From assembly GCA_017501865.1 (NCBI GenBank), contig JAFVWD010000074.1:1-8115 (forward strand): 8,115 nt of DNA. The letters run 5' to 3'. Shown one piece after another: positions 5,494-8,115 of this stretch. Made by a program: the position numbers and the translations under genes. The notes under the pieces were generated by a model, which saw only the letters and a program-made list of their open reading frames with translations, was not told where the DNA came from and did no database searches. The stretch comes from Clostridia bacterium. Its GTDB lineage: Bacteria > Bacillota > Clostridia > Oscillospirales > Acutalibacteraceae. The number at the start of each line of letters is the position of its first letter. Position 1 is the first letter of the stretch.

Positions 5494-7389
5494 TTACTTC
5501 TTACTCCTTGTAATTTTACCGCTGTTTATAAGAATTATAAATGCACCTATATTATGAAGAAATGCACCTGCAATAGGTGTAACAATTCCCGTTGCGGCAA
5601 GAATCATCATAACAAAGCTTATAGCGAAGGCTATTATAATATTCTGATAAATAGTGCCTTTTGTTTTTCTTGAAAGCTCTATTACAAACGGCAAATTATC
5701 AAGTGAGTTATTCATAAGAGAAATATCGGCACTTTGAATTGCTGTGTCAGAGCCCATAGCTCCCATTGCAATTCCGACATCTGCCTCAGAAAGTGCAAGA
5801 GAGTCATTTATTCCGTCGCCGACTACCGCTACTATGTGATTTTTCTGTGCCTCTTTAACCTTTTCCAATTTCTGCTCAGGCAAAAGCTCACTAAACATAG
5901 TATCGACATCTGCCGACTGCATTACACGTTTTGCTTCAAGGTCATTGTCACCTGTTAAAACAGTAACCTCATTCACGCCTAACTCTCTCAATTTTTTAAT
6001 TGTATCATTTGCATCTGTTCTTAACACATCTCTGAACACAATCGCGCCGGAAATCACATTATTTTTAACAACCCAGCTGAGTGTGCCCTCATCAGAAACA
6101 TTTTCCGGAAGCTTAAGACCTAAAGATGAAATATATCTTGAATTACCCACTATAACCTCATCGTTACCCTTAACACCTTTAACACCGTTACCTACAATTT
6201 CTGTTATTTCGTAGGATTTGTCAAAATCATTATCTTCACAAAGTCGCATAATAGATTTTGATGTAGGATGAAGTGAGCCGTGAGCTACACAAGCAGCAGT
6301 TTTAATTAACTCTTCTTTGCTTTCAGCATTTTCAAGAATGTAATCTACCGCTTCAAGAGTACCGTTTGTTATAGTACCTGTTTTGTCGAATACAAAATAA
6401 TCCACATCTGTAAGTTTTTCTAAAAACGATGGATTTTTAATAAGCACTCCTCTTTTTGTTGCCGATGCCAAAGCTGCAATAATCGGAGCTGATGACACCA
6501 GCATATATCCGCAAGGACAGCTTACAACAAGAATTGCAATAGCTTTGCTTATATCTTTTGTAAAGAGCCACATTAAAGTTGCAACAACTAAAACAATAGG
6601 CAAATAATATGTCATAAATTTATCTACTATCTGGGTTTCGGGAACAGTCATATTTTCTGCACCCTCCAGAAGCTCAACAATTTTCTGGAATGATGTGTCA
6701 GAATACCCTTTAGTAACCTCTACAGTCAACAAGCCATCTATGTTTGTTGTACCTGCAAAAACAGAATCGCCCTCTTTTACCTCTTTGGGTAAGGACTCAC
6801 CTGTTAATGATTTCTGATCCATATTAGATATACCTTTTACAACAACGCCGTCAATAGGAAGTGACATACCGGGCTTTATAAGTATTAAATCGCCTTTTTT
6901 AAGAGTTTTTGCATCTACCTCTGTTTCTTTTCCGCCAACAATAATAATTGCCGTGTCGGACTGAAGCTTTTTAAGTCCTTCAATCGCATCTCTGCCACCC
7001 ATAATACTCTTTTCTTCCAAAAAGTGAACAAGTGTGAGTATTATTGGTATCATACCTGCAAGAATATATTGTCCGTCAAGAACAGAAACAAGAATTGCTA
7101 TAGAAACAAGTATTTCCATTGAAGAATTAATATCCTTCTGTAAAAAGCCCTTTACCGCAGTAATAAATACAGGCACACCTATTATTATAACACCTATTAA
7201 ATAAATAATTCCCTGTATTACCTGCTGATTAGGAAAAAGCTTGCCGTATATATAACCCGACAAAAGAAACACTACAGCAAAAACTGCCTCTAAAATATCT
7301 TTTTTTAATTTACTTTTGTCTCGTTCAGAAATATAGTTCTGCGAATATTCCTTTACGGAATTTTCAACCATATTATTTATTTTTTTCAT
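5494..7389 (-). CDS. P1B-type heavy-metal-transporting ATPase without N-terminal metal-binding domain
   Basis: This complete 631-residue pump uses ATP to move a transition-metal ion across the cell membrane. Core motifs are all present: T-G-E-S (196-199, actuator), S-C-P-C-G-Y (290-295, ion site in the membrane), D-K-T-G-T with phosphorylated D335, H374-P375 of the P1B nucleotide domain, G-N-G (400-402), T-G-D (479-481) and G-D-G-I-N-D (524-529). Eight membrane segments are likely: about 33-51, 57-78, 90-105, 108-124, 258-277, 281-303, 578-599 and 603-623. The first 30 residues are charged and lack a C-x-x-C HMA domain. CPC is followed by G-Y rather than the usual A-L, and the last helix has H-N-I-G (612-615) where Zn/Cd pumps have D-x-G, so the metal is uncertain; Mn or another divalent ion is possible. 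GGAGAGAG lies just before the ATG. It is probably co-transcribed with the HflK-like gene. Confidence 0.93.
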   Translation of the reverse strand: MKKINNMVENSVKEYSQNYISERDKSKLKKDILEAVFAVVFLLSGYIYGKLFPNQQVIQGIIYLIGVIIIGVPVFITAVKGFLQKDINSSMEILVSIAILVSVLDGQYILAGMIPIILTLVHFLEEKSIMGGRDAIEGLKKLQSDTAIIIVGGKETEVDAKTLKKGDLILIKPGMSLPIDGVVVKGISNMDQKSLTGESLPKEVKEGDSVFAGTTNIDGLLTVEVTKGYSDTSFQKIVELLEGAENMTVPETQIVDKFMTYYLPIVLVVATLMWLFTKDISKAIAILVVSCPCGYMLVSSAPIIAALASATKRGVLIKNPSFLEKLTDVDYFVFDKTGTITNGTLEAVDYILENAESKEELIKTAACVAHGSLHPTSKSIMRLCEDNDFDKSYEITEIVGNGVKGVKGNDEVIVGNSRYISSLGLKLPENVSDEGTLSWVVKNNVISGAIVFRDVLRTDANDTIKKLRELGVNEVTVLTGDNDLEAKRVMQSADVDTMFSELLPEQKLEKVKEAQKNHIVAVVGDGINDSLALSEADVGIAMGAMGSDTAIQSADISLMNNSLDNLPFVIELSRKTKGTIYQNIIIAFAISFVMMILAATGIVTPIAGAFLHNIGAFIILINSGKITRSKK

Positions 7390-7404
7390 ATTCTCTCTCC
7401 AGCT

Positions 7405-8115
7405 CTATGGAAGTATGACCTTTGCACCGTTATTACCTTCGGGAACAATAACCGTTGCTCCTGCACCCGCAAGTACTTTGCTGACTCTGTTTCTGAAAAC
7501 ACCATTTTCAACAACACCCGGATTTGCTTTATATTGCTCATACAATCCGTTAAATTCAGCTACATCGTCATTTGCTTTTGCTATTCTTTCAGACTGTGTC
7601 TTTTTTGCTTCACTTACTAAAGAATCAGAATCTGCCTGTGCCTTAGGAATTTTAGATTCTGTATAATCATTAGCCTCCTGAATTAAAGTCTGCTTTTTTA
7701 CCGATGCAGTATTAACCGCATCAAATGAATCCTTTGTTTCGTTAGGAGGAATAACATTTGTAAGCTCAATATTAGTAATGATAATACCACAACCAAGCTC
7801 ATTAAGAACCTTCTGGGTATTCCTTCTGAGATTTTCAGAAAGCTGTGTTTTTTCTGTAGTAAGAACACTGTCTACAGTCATAGATGTAACAAGCGGTACT
7901 GTTTCACCACTTACCACACCGTTTACTATATCATTAATTTCGTTTATATACAGTGCATACCTTACAGGGTCACTCACCTTATATTTTACTACACTTCTTA
8001 TTAGCACAAGGTTACTGTCACCTGTTATAACATAACCGCTGTTTTTAACATTTTTACTTATTGCAGTATCTGCACTGTAGTGTGTTTCCACCGTTATTTC
8101 CTGAACAGTTTCAAC
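7405..8115 (-). CDS. HflK-like SPFH/band-7 membrane protein (5' end cut by window edge)
   Basis: The frame is open to the right edge: eight codons (V-E-T-V-Q-E-I-T) precede the GTG at 8091, so that GTG is internal and 236 C-terminal residues are visible. The sequence follows the HflK order: a band-7 strand region (Y-K-V-S-D-P-V-R-Y), the I-P-P-N-E-T-K-D-S-F-D-A-V segment matching HflK's 'R-P-P-E-E-V-K-A-A-F-D', and a long charged coiled coil (I-Q-E-A-N-D-Y-T-E through A-K-A-N-D-D-V-A-E-F). The match continues with Y-E-Q-Y-K-A-N-P-G-V, matching 'L-P-E-Y-K-A-A-P', and a C-terminal K-V-L segment. HflK with HflC forms a membrane cage around FtsH in Escherichia coli. No hflC follows here; a metal ATPase does, 15 bp on. 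The N-terminal membrane anchor lies outside the window. Role with the pump is inferred. Confidence 0.85.
   Translation of the reverse strand, partial: VETVQEITVETHYSADTAISKNVKNSGYVITGDSNLVLIRSVVKYKVSDPVRYALYINEINDIVNGVVSGETVPLVTSMTVDSVLTTEKTQLSENLRRNTQKVLNELGCGIIITNIELTNVIPPNETKDSFDAVNTASVKKQTLIQEANDYTESKIPKAQADSDSLVSEAKKTQSERIAKANDDVAEFNGLYEQYKANPGVVENGVFRNRVSKVLAGAGATVIVPEGNNGAKVILP

Noticed and set aside
5734..8035. Plus-strand open frames opposite the ATPase and HflK-like genes
   Set aside because: The opposite strand carries intact conserved motifs of known families, and the plus-strand products resemble nothing I recognise.
8069..8091. GTG at 8091 as the start of a 228-residue protein
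   Set aside because: The frame stays open through eight more codons to the edge, no Shine-Dalgarno site precedes the GTG, and the visible part matches only the C-terminal portion of HflK.

Overview
The window is AT-rich, with short intergenic gaps, strong Shine-Dalgarno sites and AT-rich codon choice. These traits, together with BspA-type leucine-rich-repeat (LRR) surface proteins ending in Fn3-like 'W-S-G-W / Y-Y-x-Y-T-V-R-A' domains, point to a low-GC Gram-positive Clostridia, probably a gut commensal. That placement is inference from style and gene families, not from a marker gene.

All four real genes lie on the minus strand, so transcription runs from high to low coordinates. From the right edge: (1) 8115-7405, the C-terminal part of an HflK-like SPFH/band-7 protein whose start lies outside the window. 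(2) 7389-5494, a complete P1B-type heavy-metal ATPase only 15 bp downstream, very probably in the same operon. (3) A 272-bp intergenic region (5222-5493) with a rho-independent terminator for that operon and a good promoter for the next gene. (4) 5221-2624, a complete 865-residue secreted modular protein: signal peptide, LRR block, Cys-rich module, CUB-like domain, second Cys-rich module, second LRR block, three Fn3-like repeats. (5) A 102-bp gap with a hairpin just upstream of the next ribosome binding site. (6) 2521-1, a paralogous secreted LRR protein, open at the left edge after 840 codons.

The two halves are probably unrelated. The right half is a membrane and metal-homeostasis unit, possibly an SPFH scaffold working with a metal pump. 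The left half is a tandem pair of cell-surface or secreted adhesin-like proteins that have exchanged sequence: the last visible 109 bases of the truncated gene are identical to the first Fn3 repeat of its neighbour, with a sharp drop in identity beyond. No mobile element, CRISPR array, tRNA or rRNA was seen, and every plus-strand open frame looks like a shadow of a minus-strand gene.
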